This document shows, in pieces, positions 23,922 through 31,886 of a stretch of DNA of 33,977 bases. The translations under genes were made by a program, and so were the position numbers. Every line of letters starts with the position of its first letter. Within the stretch, counting starts at the first letter, position 1. The stretch spans positions 1 to 33,977 of the forward strand of contig CADBKS010000029.1 in assembly GCA_902795255.1 (NCBI GenBank). Reading direction: 5' to 3'. Below the pieces are notes generated by a model that ran no database searches, had not been told where the DNA came from, and saw only the letters and a list, made by a program, of their open reading frames with translations. This DNA is from an uncultured Chloroflexota bacterium. Lineage in GTDB: Bacteria > Chloroflexota > Anaerolineae > Anaerolineales > Anaerolineaceae.

Positions 23922-24614
23922 ATGATCATTACGGACTGGAACTATCATCTTGATACAGACGGTGTCATAAAGGGTCAGAACGCAGACCCGGAGGTCATCC
24001 GCAAGCGGAGCCCGCGCCTGGTCGGGATCGCGGAACGGGCGCTTGCCGAAGCGAAGGAGATCATCAAACCGGTCGCTGTCATTGAGATCCTGGACGTGCT
24101 CTCCGTCACGCACAACCGTGTTGAGCTCAGCGGGGACCACTTTATTCAGGGCGCATTTGTCGGGAAACACCTGATGAAAGCGAAACAGATCGCGGTCGCG
24201 GCCTGCACGATCTCCGGTGATCTGAGCCGCCGTGTCAGCGAGATCGGCAACAATGACATCTGCTACGCGCTTGCCCTGGACGGTGCCGGCTCCACGGCAG
24301 TGGAAAACCTTGCCTCCGAAGTCTGCAAATATATCGAAGGCCTCGCGGCCGGAAAGCAGTGGACGACCACGCTCCCGCTCAACCCGGGGATGGAAGGCTG
24401 GCCGCTGGTCGACGGTCAGACCCAGGTCTTTGGCGTTCTCAGCGAAGTCTCGGATGTCATCCGCCTCTCACCGACTTATCTGATGGACCCGTTCAAATCG
24501 CTCTCGCTGATCGTCGGGCTCGGCCCGGACGTCAGCTCCGAAGGGATCCAGTGTGACTACTGCACGCTGCGCGGCTCCTGCCAGTTTTCAAAAAGGAACC
24601 GGAAAAATGCCTGA
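23922..24614 (+). CDS. MetH activation-domain-like protein
   Basis: The 230-residue protein resembles the C-terminal AdoMet-binding activation domain of cobalamin-dependent methionine synthase, found free-standing in corrinoid methyltransferase clusters. The central region AVAACTISGDLSRRVSEIG and LALDGAGSTAVENLASEVC, then LNPGMEGWPLVDGQ and RLSPTYLMDPFKSLSLIVGLG, match the family. It ends in a cysteine group, CDYCTLRGSC, which could bind a metal cluster. It probably helps return inactive cob(II)alamin to cob(I)alamin, together with the RACE protein encoded next, whose start codon lies 8 bases inside this gene's end. The ribosome site is in the right arm of a 13-bp stem, suggesting that translation is held below that of the methyltransferase. 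Confidence 0.85.
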   Translation: MIITDWNYHLDTDGVIKGQNADPEVIRKRSPRLVGIAERALAEAKEIIKPVAVIEILDVLSVTHNRVELSGDHFIQGAFVGKHLMKAKQIAVAACTISGDLSRRVSEIGNNDICYALALDGAGSTAVENLASEVCKYIEGLAAGKQWTTTLPLNPGMEGWPLVDGQTQVFGVLSEVSDVIRLSPTYLMDPFKSLSLIVGLGPDVSSEGIQCDYCTLRGSCQFSKRNRKNA

Positions 24615-26430
24615 TGCCCCGCTGCTGCGGATCGATTGGGAACCGCTCGGGATCCGTTCCGAAACACCTGAAGGGGTCACGATCCTTGAGGCAGCCCGGC
24701 ACGCAGGCGTCAAACTTTCCGCCTTTTGCGGCGGAGGGGGAACCTGCGGGGCCTGCCGGGTGATCGTCCGGAACGGGGAGTGTTCTCCCCTGACTGAGAC
24801 GGAACGGACACACCTGACCGGAGCGGAACTCGAAAACGGAATGCGGCTGGCCTGTCAGGCCCGTATCCTCAGTCCGCTGAAACTCCACATCCCCATGAAC
24901 TCGCTGTCATCCACCCAGCGGCTGCAGCTTGAGGGAACAGACCTCGGCGATATCCCTGCGGAAGACAGAAATCTGAATATCTATGATCTGGAACTGGATG
25001 AACCGCAGATCACAGACCTGCGGTCGGATGAAGTCAGGCTCCGTGACGCGCTTGAAGCCGTCACTGGGTCCGGTGTGACGATCGCACCGGGTCTGCTGCG
25101 GGATCTTTCGGATGTTCTCAGAAAGAATGAATGGAAGATCTGTGCCGCTGTCCGGGACCGCACGCTCACCCTGGTCCGGGGAATGAATGAGCCGGTCATG
25201 GGGCTGGCAGTCGATATCGGGACCACCAAGATCGCGGCCTTCCTGATCGATATGCGCAGCCATACGCTGAAGGCAAAAGAAGGGACCATGAACCCGCAGA
25301 TCGGTTACGGCGAAGACGTCGTCAGCCGGATCTCTTACGCGGAGACCGTGCCGGACGGCCGATCCGAACTGCACAAAGCCCTGATCGATACCCTGAACGA
25401 ACTGGTCGGCAAACTTTGCGGACAGGCAGGCTGTGTCCCCGAACAGATCGCGGATGCCGTCGTCGTCTGCAACACGGCGATCCACCACTTTTTTGCGGAC
25501 CTCCCGGTCCGGCAGCTGGGGCTTTACCCCTTCATTCCCGCGGTCACGGACGCGCTCTGCCTTTCCGCCGCCTCACTGGGGCTGCACCTTTCCCCCGGAG
25601 CCTCGGTCTTTCTCCCGCCCAATATCGCCGGTTATGTCGGTGCCGACCATACCGCCATGCTGATCGGGATCGGCGGCTGTCCGCAGGGAGTCAACCGCAT
25701 GGCCGTGGACATCGGAACGAACACCGAGATCACCCTCTCCACCCGGGATGGCAGATCCTTCTGCTGCTCCTGCGCGTCGGGGCCGGCTTTCGAAGGGGCT
25801 CACATCCGGAACGGCATGCGCGCTGCCTCCGGAGCGATCGAAAAAGCGGCTTTTGTGAACGGAAAGCTTCAGTACAGCACGATCGGCAATGAACCGCCCG
25901 CGGGGATCTGCGGTTCCGGGATCCTGGACCTGGTCTGCGCACTGAAGGATGCCGGAGCGGTCTCCGAATCCGGACGCTTTGACCCGGAATTTCCCGGCGT
26001 GGAAAAGCCGGACAAACACTATGCCTACAAGATCACCGGCAATATCTTCGTGACCCGTTCGGACATCAACGAGATCCTGCTCGCCAAAAGCGCGATCCGG
26101 ACAGGGATCGAGATCCTGCTGAAAGAAGCCGGCCTGCAGGATGAAGACATCGACCGCTTCACCGTAGCCGGGGCTTTCGGGACTTATCTGGACCTGAAGA
26201 GCGCCGTGGGGATCGGGATGCTGCCGGATCTGCCGCAGGAACGCTTTGAACAGGTCGGCAATGCCGCCGGCAGCGGTGCCCGTCTGATGCTGCTTTCCGC
26301 CGCGGAAAGAAAACGCGGGGAACTTCTGGCACGGAAGGACTGCTATATCGAGCTCACCAACCATCCGGATTTTAAAAAAGTCTATATCGGCTCAATGAAC
26401 CTGAAAAAGGGTAAGCTTCCCATTTCCTGA
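24607..26430 (+). CDS. Reductive activator of corrinoid enzymes (RACE; 2Fe-2S/ASKHA ATPase)
   Basis: The 607-residue protein fits the RACE family (DUF4445-type): an N-terminal ferredoxin-like domain with 2Fe-2S ligands Cys41, Cys47, Cys50 (CGGGGTCGAC) and Cys83, a linker, then an ASKHA-fold ATPase with GLAVDIGTTKIAAFLI, MAVDIGTNTEITL and GICGSGILDL. It uses ATP to drive single-electron reduction of cob(II)alamin on the methyl carriers. The start is set at ATG 24607, with AAAAAGGAACC upstream, overlapping the previous gene by 8 bases; the longer frame to 24553 adds residues that do not look like the family. It is the last tightly packed gene before the 111-bp gap to the second UroD-type gene. 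Confidence 0.92.
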   Translation: MPDAPLLRIDWEPLGIRSETPEGVTILEAARHAGVKLSAFCGGGGTCGACRVIVRNGECSPLTETERTHLTGAELENGMRLACQARILSPLKLHIPMNSLSSTQRLQLEGTDLGDIPAEDRNLNIYDLELDEPQITDLRSDEVRLRDALEAVTGSGVTIAPGLLRDLSDVLRKNEWKICAAVRDRTLTLVRGMNEPVMGLAVDIGTTKIAAFLIDMRSHTLKAKEGTMNPQIGYGEDVVSRISYAETVPDGRSELHKALIDTLNELVGKLCGQAGCVPEQIADAVVVCNTAIHHFFADLPVRQLGLYPFIPAVTDALCLSAASLGLHLSPGASVFLPPNIAGYVGADHTAMLIGIGGCPQGVNRMAVDIGTNTEITLSTRDGRSFCCSCASGPAFEGAHIRNGMRAASGAIEKAAFVNGKLQYSTIGNEPPAGICGSGILDLVCALKDAGAVSESGRFDPEFPGVEKPDKHYAYKITGNIFVTRSDINEILLAKSAIRTGIEILLKEAGLQDEDIDRFTVAGAFGTYLDLKSAVGIGMLPDLPQERFEQVGNAAGSGARLMLLSAAERKRGELLARKDCYIELTNHPDFKKVYIGSMNLKKGKLPIS

Positions 26431-26436
26431 CCATGA

Positions 26437-26474
26437 TATAATTTTTCTGGTACAGGATCAATTCTCAGGTACAA
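26437..26474 (+). promoter_or_regulatory. -10 box and direct repeats upstream of second UroD-type gene
   Basis: A TATAAT (26437-26442) is followed by two copies of CWGGTACA (26447-26454 and 26467-26474) whose starts are exactly 20 bp apart, about two helical turns. This looks like a regulator binding site over an internal promoter. I found no good -35. Confidence 0.4.
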
Positions 26475-26541
26475 TAATTTACACAATATCCGAACCCGAA
26501 ACTTCCGGTAACGGAATATATCTGACCACAGGAGGCCATTG

Positions 26542-27600
26542 ATGAATTCAAGAGAACGTGTTTTAGCGACGATCAATTTTGAACCGGTCGATCGACCCGC
26601 TGTATTTCCGCTGGAAGGCACCGGCTGGATCAACCGCCGCGCAGGCTACAGCTACGCCGACACCTTTGAAATGGCGGATCTCGGTGCCGCGGATATCGTA
26701 CAGGGATTCGACGATATGCGCAGCGACGTCATTTTCTGCGGCGGCAGTGCATGGATGGCCTGGGGGAACACCTTCGGCAGCCCGGTCGACGCATCCCGCC
26801 CCGGAATGCCGATCAATGTGGAAGCCGCTTTTTCGCCCGACAAAACACCGGCGGACATGTCCGATGACGAGATCGAAGCAAGGCTCCGCGATAATTATTA
26901 TGTCAAAGCCATGATGAACCAGATCAAAGCGGTCAAAAAGATCGCCGGTCCGGACAAGATCATCATGTCCGGCCACACCGGACCTTTCACCGGCGCGGGC
27001 GTGCTGGTCAGCCCGAAAAAGCTGATGGTCATGCTGGCGAAAATGAACCGGTCGGAAGAAAATAAAAAGGCGCTGCTGGATCTGCTCGACTTCGCGACCC
27101 GCTGTCTGAGCATCTACGGGAAACTGCTGCATGAATCCGGAACGGATATCCTGAATATCTGTGACCCGGTGGCCTCCGGCGACATGATCTCCCTGGAGAT
27201 GTTCGAAGCGCTGTGTGTTCCGGAATACACCAAATACCGCGAGCTCATGACCGATAAGGATTGGCCGATCCTCGTCCACATCTGCGGCAATGCCGGGAAC
27301 CGTGTGGAAAAGATCAGGGATTTCGGTGCGAAATGCTTCTCCGTCGATACGATCGTTGACATGGAAGACATGCTGAAACGCTGTGACCATCAGATGTGCA
27401 TGGTCGGGAACCTGGATAACTCCAATATCATGATGCAGGGAACACCCGATGATGTCTACCGTGAGTCCACGAAGCTGCTGGAACTGGGCAAGGCCAACGG
27501 CGGCGGGCTGATCGTCTGCACCGGCTGCGAGCTGCCGCCGATGACGAGTCTGGAAAACATTCTCGCGATGGTCCGGGCGACCGAAGACGCCTACGCATAA
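26542..27600 (+). CDS. UroD/MtaA-type corrinoid:acceptor methyltransferase
   Basis: The 352-residue barrel protein of the uroporphyrinogen decarboxylase family is of the MtaA/MtbA type. The N-terminus NSRERVLATINFEPVDRPAVFP is family-typical. HICGN near residue 250 supplies His-x-Cys zinc ligands, and CTGCELP near the C-terminus supplies the final Cys, so the zinc site that activates the acceptor thiol appears intact. I start at ATG 26542, six bases after AGGAGG; the TTG three bases earlier is too close to it. The gene closes the island in front of a strong terminator. In methanogens the acceptor is coenzyme M; in this bacterium it could be tetrahydrofolate or a thiol, and no MtrH/MtgA-like folate enzyme is visible here. 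Confidence 0.88.
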   Translation: MNSRERVLATINFEPVDRPAVFPLEGTGWINRRAGYSYADTFEMADLGAADIVQGFDDMRSDVIFCGGSAWMAWGNTFGSPVDASRPGMPINVEAAFSPDKTPADMSDDEIEARLRDNYYVKAMMNQIKAVKKIAGPDKIIMSGHTGPFTGAGVLVSPKKLMVMLAKMNRSEENKKALLDLLDFATRCLSIYGKLLHESGTDILNICDPVASGDMISLEMFEALCVPEYTKYRELMTDKDWPILVHICGNAGNRVEKIRDFGAKCFSVDTIVDMEDMLKRCDHQMCMVGNLDNSNIMMQGTPDDVYRESTKLLELGKANGGGLIVCTGCELPPMTSLENILAMVRATEDAYA

Positions 27601-27620
27601 AACGCCGCGTAAATCAAATC

Positions 27621-27671
27621 AATCTTAAAGAAAAGAGACGGTGATTTTCTCCGTCTCTTTTCTTTAAGATT
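27621..27671. terminator. Bidirectional terminator, 21-bp perfect stem
   Basis: Arms 27621-27641 and 27651-27671 are perfectly complementary over 21 bp around a 9-nt loop, with A- and T-rich flanks. It separates the convergent corrinoid island and HAD gene. Confidence 0.9.
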
Positions 27672-27679
27672 CAGATATT

Positions 27680-28495
27680 TCATATCAGTCCCAGCATTCT
27701 GAAAGCTTCCGCGAGGCCGTCCTGCCCGACAGGCGGACACACGATATCGCTTTTTGCCTTCAGCAGCGGACTGCCGTTCCCCATACATACGGATGTCCCG
27801 ACAGTTCCGATCATCTCCAGGTCATTCATACTGTCCCCGAATCCGACTGTCTCCTCCGGGGTGTACCCCAGAGCTTCCGCAACGATCCGGACCCCTTTTC
27901 CTTTGTCGTAATGCCGGTCGATCATCTCCCCGTTTACGCAGTTCGGGGAAAAGGCATCCTGAAGAACAAAATGATAACGGTCCTCCAGCGCCTGTCTCGC
28001 CCCTTCCAGCTGTTTTTCATGCGCACACATGAAAACGATCTTGTAGACCGGCCTTCCGTCATATTCCGCAAGCGGCCGCATCCCCAGGTCTTCTTCCAGT
28101 GCGCGGCGCCAGCGCAGCAGCTCACTGTTCCCACCGTTCCGTGATACGAGGAACTCCCCCATACCCGCATCGCACCAGGCGCCGTCTTTTGCTTCGACCG
28201 TCCGGAATACCCCGCTCTCCCGGAACAGCTCCATTGCCAGGGTAAACGTCTCCCGTTCCATCGGGCAGTCAAAAAGTACCTTTTCTCCGGCGAATACATA
28301 TCCGCCGGCGCTTGCGACCGCGCCTTCGAATCCGTATTTCATCAGCGGGGAAAGCATGGCGCGGTTCCGCCCGGTACAGAGGAAAAGCCTGTGCCCGTTC
28401 TCCGCGGCCCGGCGCAGGGCTTCCGCTGCGCTCTCCGGAACAACATTGGAGCCCGGTTCCGTCAAAGTGCCGTCAATATCAAGGAAAAGCAGCAT
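27680..28495 (-). CDS. Cof-type HAD family phosphatase
   Basis: A 271-residue haloacid-dehalogenase phosphatase of the IIB (Cof) subfamily. Motif I is LDIDGT with the nucleophile Asp6 and general acid Asp8, motif II is LFLCTGRN, motif III is a lysine in the KGKGVRIVAEALG region, and motif IV is VGFGDSMNDLEM, which binds magnesium. The cap domain sits between motifs II and III. Such enzymes remove phosphate from sugar phosphates, FMN or PLP in the cytoplasm. It lies 21 bp downstream of the helicase gene on the minus strand and is probably co-transcribed with it. The specific substrate is unknown. Confidence 0.9.
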   Translation of the reverse strand: MLLFLDIDGTLTEPGSNVVPESAAEALRRAAENGHRLFLCTGRNRAMLSPLMKYGFEGAVASAGGYVFAGEKVLFDCPMERETFTLAMELFRESGVFRTVEAKDGAWCDAGMGEFLVSRNGGNSELLRWRRALEEDLGMRPLAEYDGRPVYKIVFMCAHEKQLEGARQALEDRYHFVLQDAFSPNCVNGEMIDRHYDKGKGVRIVAEALGYTPEETVGFGDSMNDLEMIGTVGTSVCMGNGSPLLKAKSDIVCPPVGQDGLAEAFRMLGLI

Positions 28496-28516
28496 GGTGC
28501 AGGTGTCCGCCGGATC

Positions 28517-30196
28517 CTATTGGGCGTATTCCGTCTTCGGCTTCATCAGCAGGCGGGCGATCTGTTTGATCACATCCCGGCGGAAGCCTTCGCAGCGGTC
28601 TTCCTGTCCGAATCGCCGGCAGAGGTGATGGTAAAGATCCAGCGCCCGGTACTGTGTTTCACAGCGCTCCAGGGTCGACATACCGTAATTCGGGACTGGG
28701 ATCTCCTCTCCCTCCGCGATCGCTTTCGCGCAGCGGACCCAGTAGGAAATGATCGTCAGGTTCCCGGTATCCACCGGACAGGTGATCAGGCGGTAAAGCA
28801 GTTCCTTGTCCACCCGCATGCGGTTCGTCGGGAAGGAACGCAGGAGCAGCAGCGCGTCGCTCATATCCTCCCGGGCATACCAGTCATTCCGCGGAAGGCG
28901 CTGCCATTCCTCCAGCAGCTTGCGCAGCGAATACCCGGAGGCGATCGCCTCTTCCCCGGGGAAAGCGATACGGATGCGCTGGAAGCTTTCCGGCGTACTG
29001 CGGAGAGCATGCACGATCGGCTGATTATCGCCGATCGCCGTGACTTCACCAATATCATACATCCCGTACCGTCCTGCCCGGCCGGCGATCTGCAGGATCT
29101 CCGAGTGGTTCAGCGGGCGTACCTTCGTCCCGTCGAATTTCCGCAGTTCGGAAAAAACGATGCGCCGGATCGGCAGGGAGATTCCCATGCCGATGGCATC
29201 CGTCGCCACGACCACATTGCACTGGCCGGAGGTGTATTTATAAACCTCCGCCCGGCGGGCTTCAGGCGGAAGGCTGCCGTAGATCACGGCCGGTTTCATA
29301 CCCCGCTGCTCCAGCGCACCGGCGATCCCGAGGACGCCGCGGCGGGAAAAGGCGATGACCGCGTCCGCGGGACGGACTTCGGCCAGGGACTGCAGCGGGC
29401 TGACCGCCACCAGCGGCGCGAGCCGCTCATGTCGGATGATCTCATAATCCGAACCGATCGCGCTGAGCACGTCCAGGATCAGTTCCTCGCCTTCCTTTGC
29501 CAGACAGACATGCACCGTTTCCGCATCAATGCGGCACAGCGCATCCAGCCAGCGGGAGCCGCGGTCCGGATCGCTGACCATCTGCGCCTCATCGATCACC
29601 GCCACGTCATAGTGCGCGCGGAAATCCGCCATTTCAATGGTTGAAGAGGTGATCCCCGCCCCGGCGACCGGGATGCTTTCCTCCCCGGTCAGCAGGGAAC
29701 AGGCGACATCCGCCCCGTTCAGTTTGTCAAAAACCTCCAGCGCCAGCAGGCGCAGCGGCCCGAGATAGGCACCGCGGGAGGCTTTTTTCAGCTCTTCCAG
29801 CGCCGTATAGGTCTTTCCGGAGTTGGTCGGCCCGATATGCAGCACGAATTTCCGGTTCAGGTGCCGGGCGTATTCAAATTTCAGCTCCGGCGTAAACTGC
29901 GCCATAAAGGCACTGCGCTCCGCGTTCATGCGCTCATCGCGCTCTTTCTGCTTCGCGATCCTTTCCCTTTCAGCCTTGAGTTCTTTGCTGCTCTCACAGA
30001 TGTTCAGGACCTTCCGGCGGGGCCAGGCAAGCGCGGAATGCCGGCCGGGGATCAGCCCCGTTTCCTGCGGCGGCAGGTAGCGGCCGATCATTTGATCCGT
30101 CAGCCAGGGATAGCGCTTGAGCAGTTCTTTTTTTGTAATGTAGTTTCTTTCGCGTTTTGCCATATTTTTACCGTTTTTTGTATCCACCATAATCAT
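28517..30196 (-). CDS. Suv3-like DExH-box RNA helicase
   Basis: The 559-residue protein resembles the SUV3/SUPV3L1 helicases, best known from the mitochondrial RNA degradosome and found in some bacteria. After an N-terminal HTH-like region and a charged coiled coil (residues ~70-95) come GPTNSGKT (motif I, 122-129), GPLRLLALEVFDKLN, ITSSTIEMADF, VIDEAQM (motif II, DEAQ at 202-205), VATDAIGMGISLP (motif V) and QIAGRAGRYG (motif VI). A helical C-terminal part follows. It should unwind RNA using ATP in the cytoplasm. The start could be the ATG at 30196 or the one 11 codons later (MAKRERNYI); neither has a strong ribosome site. It leads a two-gene minus-strand unit with the HAD gene. Confidence 0.88.
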   Translation of the reverse strand: MIMVDTKNGKNMAKRERNYITKKELLKRYPWLTDQMIGRYLPPQETGLIPGRHSALAWPRRKVLNICESSKELKAERERIAKQKERDERMNAERSAFMAQFTPELKFEYARHLNRKFVLHIGPTNSGKTYTALEELKKASRGAYLGPLRLLALEVFDKLNGADVACSLLTGEESIPVAGAGITSSTIEMADFRAHYDVAVIDEAQMVSDPDRGSRWLDALCRIDAETVHVCLAKEGEELILDVLSAIGSDYEIIRHERLAPLVAVSPLQSLAEVRPADAVIAFSRRGVLGIAGALEQRGMKPAVIYGSLPPEARRAEVYKYTSGQCNVVVATDAIGMGISLPIRRIVFSELRKFDGTKVRPLNHSEILQIAGRAGRYGMYDIGEVTAIGDNQPIVHALRSTPESFQRIRIAFPGEEAIASGYSLRKLLEEWQRLPRNDWYAREDMSDALLLLRSFPTNRMRVDKELLYRLITCPVDTGNLTIISYWVRCAKAIAEGEEIPVPNYGMSTLERCETQYRALDLYHHLCRRFGQEDRCEGFRRDVIKQIARLLMKPKTEYAQ

Positions 30197-30343
30197 ACAT
30201 CAAAAGGGCGCCTTCCGGAACGAACGTGTGAGCCGTTTCGGCCCCCTTCCCCCTGCAGCGGCCGGCTTTCAGCTGATTTTGCGGTCACGGCATTTTCCCC
30301 GCGGGCGGAATTGGTGGTAACATGATTGAGGGAGGGTTCTCAT

Positions 30344-31060
30344 ATGCTGATCTGGATCATTGCGGGCATTATTTCCGGTTTTATCAAAGGCCTTTGCGGA
30401 GTGGGCGATGCGCCGGTCTTTTCGGCGATCCTGGCCTTTGCCAGCGACAACATCAGCATTTCCCCGGTCAGTCAGATGATGAGCCTGCCCGCAAACGCTT
30501 ATATCAGCTGGAAAGAGCGCAGATTCCTTGACCGCCGCATCTGGCTTCCGCTCTCGCTCCTGCTCATCTGCGGAAGCATCCCAGGGACCCTGCTTCTGAA
30601 AAACACGGACACCCGTCCGCTGAAGGTGGTATTCGGAATATTTATCGTCCTCGTCGGAGTCCTGCTGCTGATGAATGAGCTCAGCCCTCAGAAACACAAA
30701 CCTTCGCGGTTCATCATGGCAATCATCGGGATCCTCGCGGGGATCACCAGCGGGCTTTTCGGCATCGGCGTCCTGATGACTGTCTACGTCTCCCAAACCA
30801 CCGACAACCTGAAAGCCTTCAAGGCGAACGTCTGCATGGTATTCACCGTCGGAAACATCGCTGTCGAGATCATGTACCTGATCCTGGGGATCTTCACCCG
30901 GGAATCCGTCATGCGGGCGCTGATGCTTTTCCCCTTCGTCATGCTCGGGCTGTTCCTCGGCATGAAGAGCTCGAATTATCTGGACGACCGGAAAGCGAAG
31001 ATCGTGATCATGGTCACGCTGATCGTCTCCGGCCTGGCAATCGCGCTGACGAACCTGTAG
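30344..31060 (+). CDS. TauE/SafE family membrane exporter
   Basis: The 238-residue membrane protein has two repeats of four hydrophobic helices as in the TauE/SafE (sulfite exporter) family. GIISGFIKGLCGVGDAPVF near the N-terminus and GILAGITSGLFGIGVLMTV in the middle are the two copies of the family's G-x-G loop region. ATG 30344 has GGAGGG eight bases upstream and is preferred to earlier non-ATG codons in frame. Members move sulfite, sulfoacetate or other organosulfur anions. The gene stands alone between the divergent helicase gene and the YczE-like gene, with no sulfur genes next to it, so the substrate is open. Confidence 0.85.
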   Translation: MLIWIIAGIISGFIKGLCGVGDAPVFSAILAFASDNISISPVSQMMSLPANAYISWKERRFLDRRIWLPLSLLLICGSIPGTLLLKNTDTRPLKVVFGIFIVLVGVLLLMNELSPQKHKPSRFIMAIIGILAGITSGLFGIGVLMTVYVSQTTDNLKAFKANVCMVFTVGNIAVEIMYLILGIFTRESVMRALMLFPFVMLGLFLGMKSSNYLDDRKAKIVIMVTLIVSGLAIALTNL

Positions 31061-31178
31061 GCATTCGGCAGCTCACGGCTCCCGCAATTCAAAAATGCAC
31101 ACACCCTGCATACGCTCTTCAATACCGGTCTGATTTCGTGTAAAATAGCAGAAAGATATCAGACAGGGGAGTTTATCC

Positions 31179-31832
31179 ATGGAAAAATCACAAAAAAAGA
31201 TCCGGGAGATCCTGGTGCGGGTCTTGATCCTTTTTATCGGACTGACCATCGCGCATTTCGGCGTCACGCTGTTTTTGCTTGCAGATCTCGGTACGGATCC
31301 CTTCAATGTGCTGATCCAGGGCCTTCACCGGACCATCGGCAGCACCGCGGTCACCCATGGCACCGTGCACATTTCAGTCTGCATCCTGATCGTCATCATC
31401 CTGCTTTTCCTGGACCGCTCCTATATCGGGATCGGAACGGTCATCTGCATGTTCTGCGGCGGTCCGATCATTGACTTTTTCACCATGCTGCTCTCCCCCC
31501 TTTTCGCCGGCGGTGTTTCGACCGCGGTGCGGGTGATCCTCAACTGTGCCGGATGCATTATCCTCGCTTTCGGAATGACGATCGTCATCAAATCCGAAGC
31601 CGGGACCGGACCGAATGACCTGGTCGCGGTCGTCATCAGCGACAAACTGAAAAAACCGTTCGGCATCGTCCGCGTGATCGTCGATCTGCTTTTTACCGGG
31701 ATCGGCTTTGCGCTCGGCGGAACTGTCGGGATCGGCACGATCATCTGTGCCTTTTTTGTCGGTCCGGCCGCGAATCTCTTCTTCCCGTCCGTTGAAAGAG
31801 CCGTCCGGTCCGTGATGGCCCGCGTCAGCTGA
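31179..31832 (+). CDS. YczE/YyaS/YitT-like membrane protein
   Basis: The 217-residue polytopic protein resembles the YczE/YyaS group of integral membrane proteins. It begins with a short basic segment (KSQKKIREILVR), then about five to six hydrophobic helices with ADLGTDPFNVLIQGL in the first loop and KSEAGTGPNDLVAVVIS in the fourth, the two conserved repeats of the family. A GGGGAG site lies upstream of ATG 31179. The molecular role is unknown; a YczE protein of Bacillus is linked to surfactin production. It appears to be monocistronic. Confidence 0.82.
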   Translation: MEKSQKKIREILVRVLILFIGLTIAHFGVTLFLLADLGTDPFNVLIQGLHRTIGSTAVTHGTVHISVCILIVIILLFLDRSYIGIGTVICMFCGGPIIDFFTMLLSPLFAGGVSTAVRVILNCAGCIILAFGMTIVIKSEAGTGPNDLVAVVISDKLKKPFGIVRVIVDLLFTGIGFALGGTVGIGTIICAFFVGPAANLFFPSVERAVRSVMARVS

Positions 31833-31849
31833 GCGGAGCGCAGCGGATC

Positions 31850-31879
31850 GCGACACTTTCGCTGCTTTGCCTTTATAAT
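31850..31879 (+). promoter_or_regulatory. Promoter giving a nearly leaderless transcript
   Basis: GCGACA (31850-31855, four of six -35 positions) and a perfect TATAAT (31874-31879) are 18 bp apart. The ATG of the next gene is at 31887, only seven bases after the -10 box, so initiation would fall at or next to the start codon. No ribosome site fits in between. Confidence 0.5.
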
Positions 31880-31886
31880 TAACACC

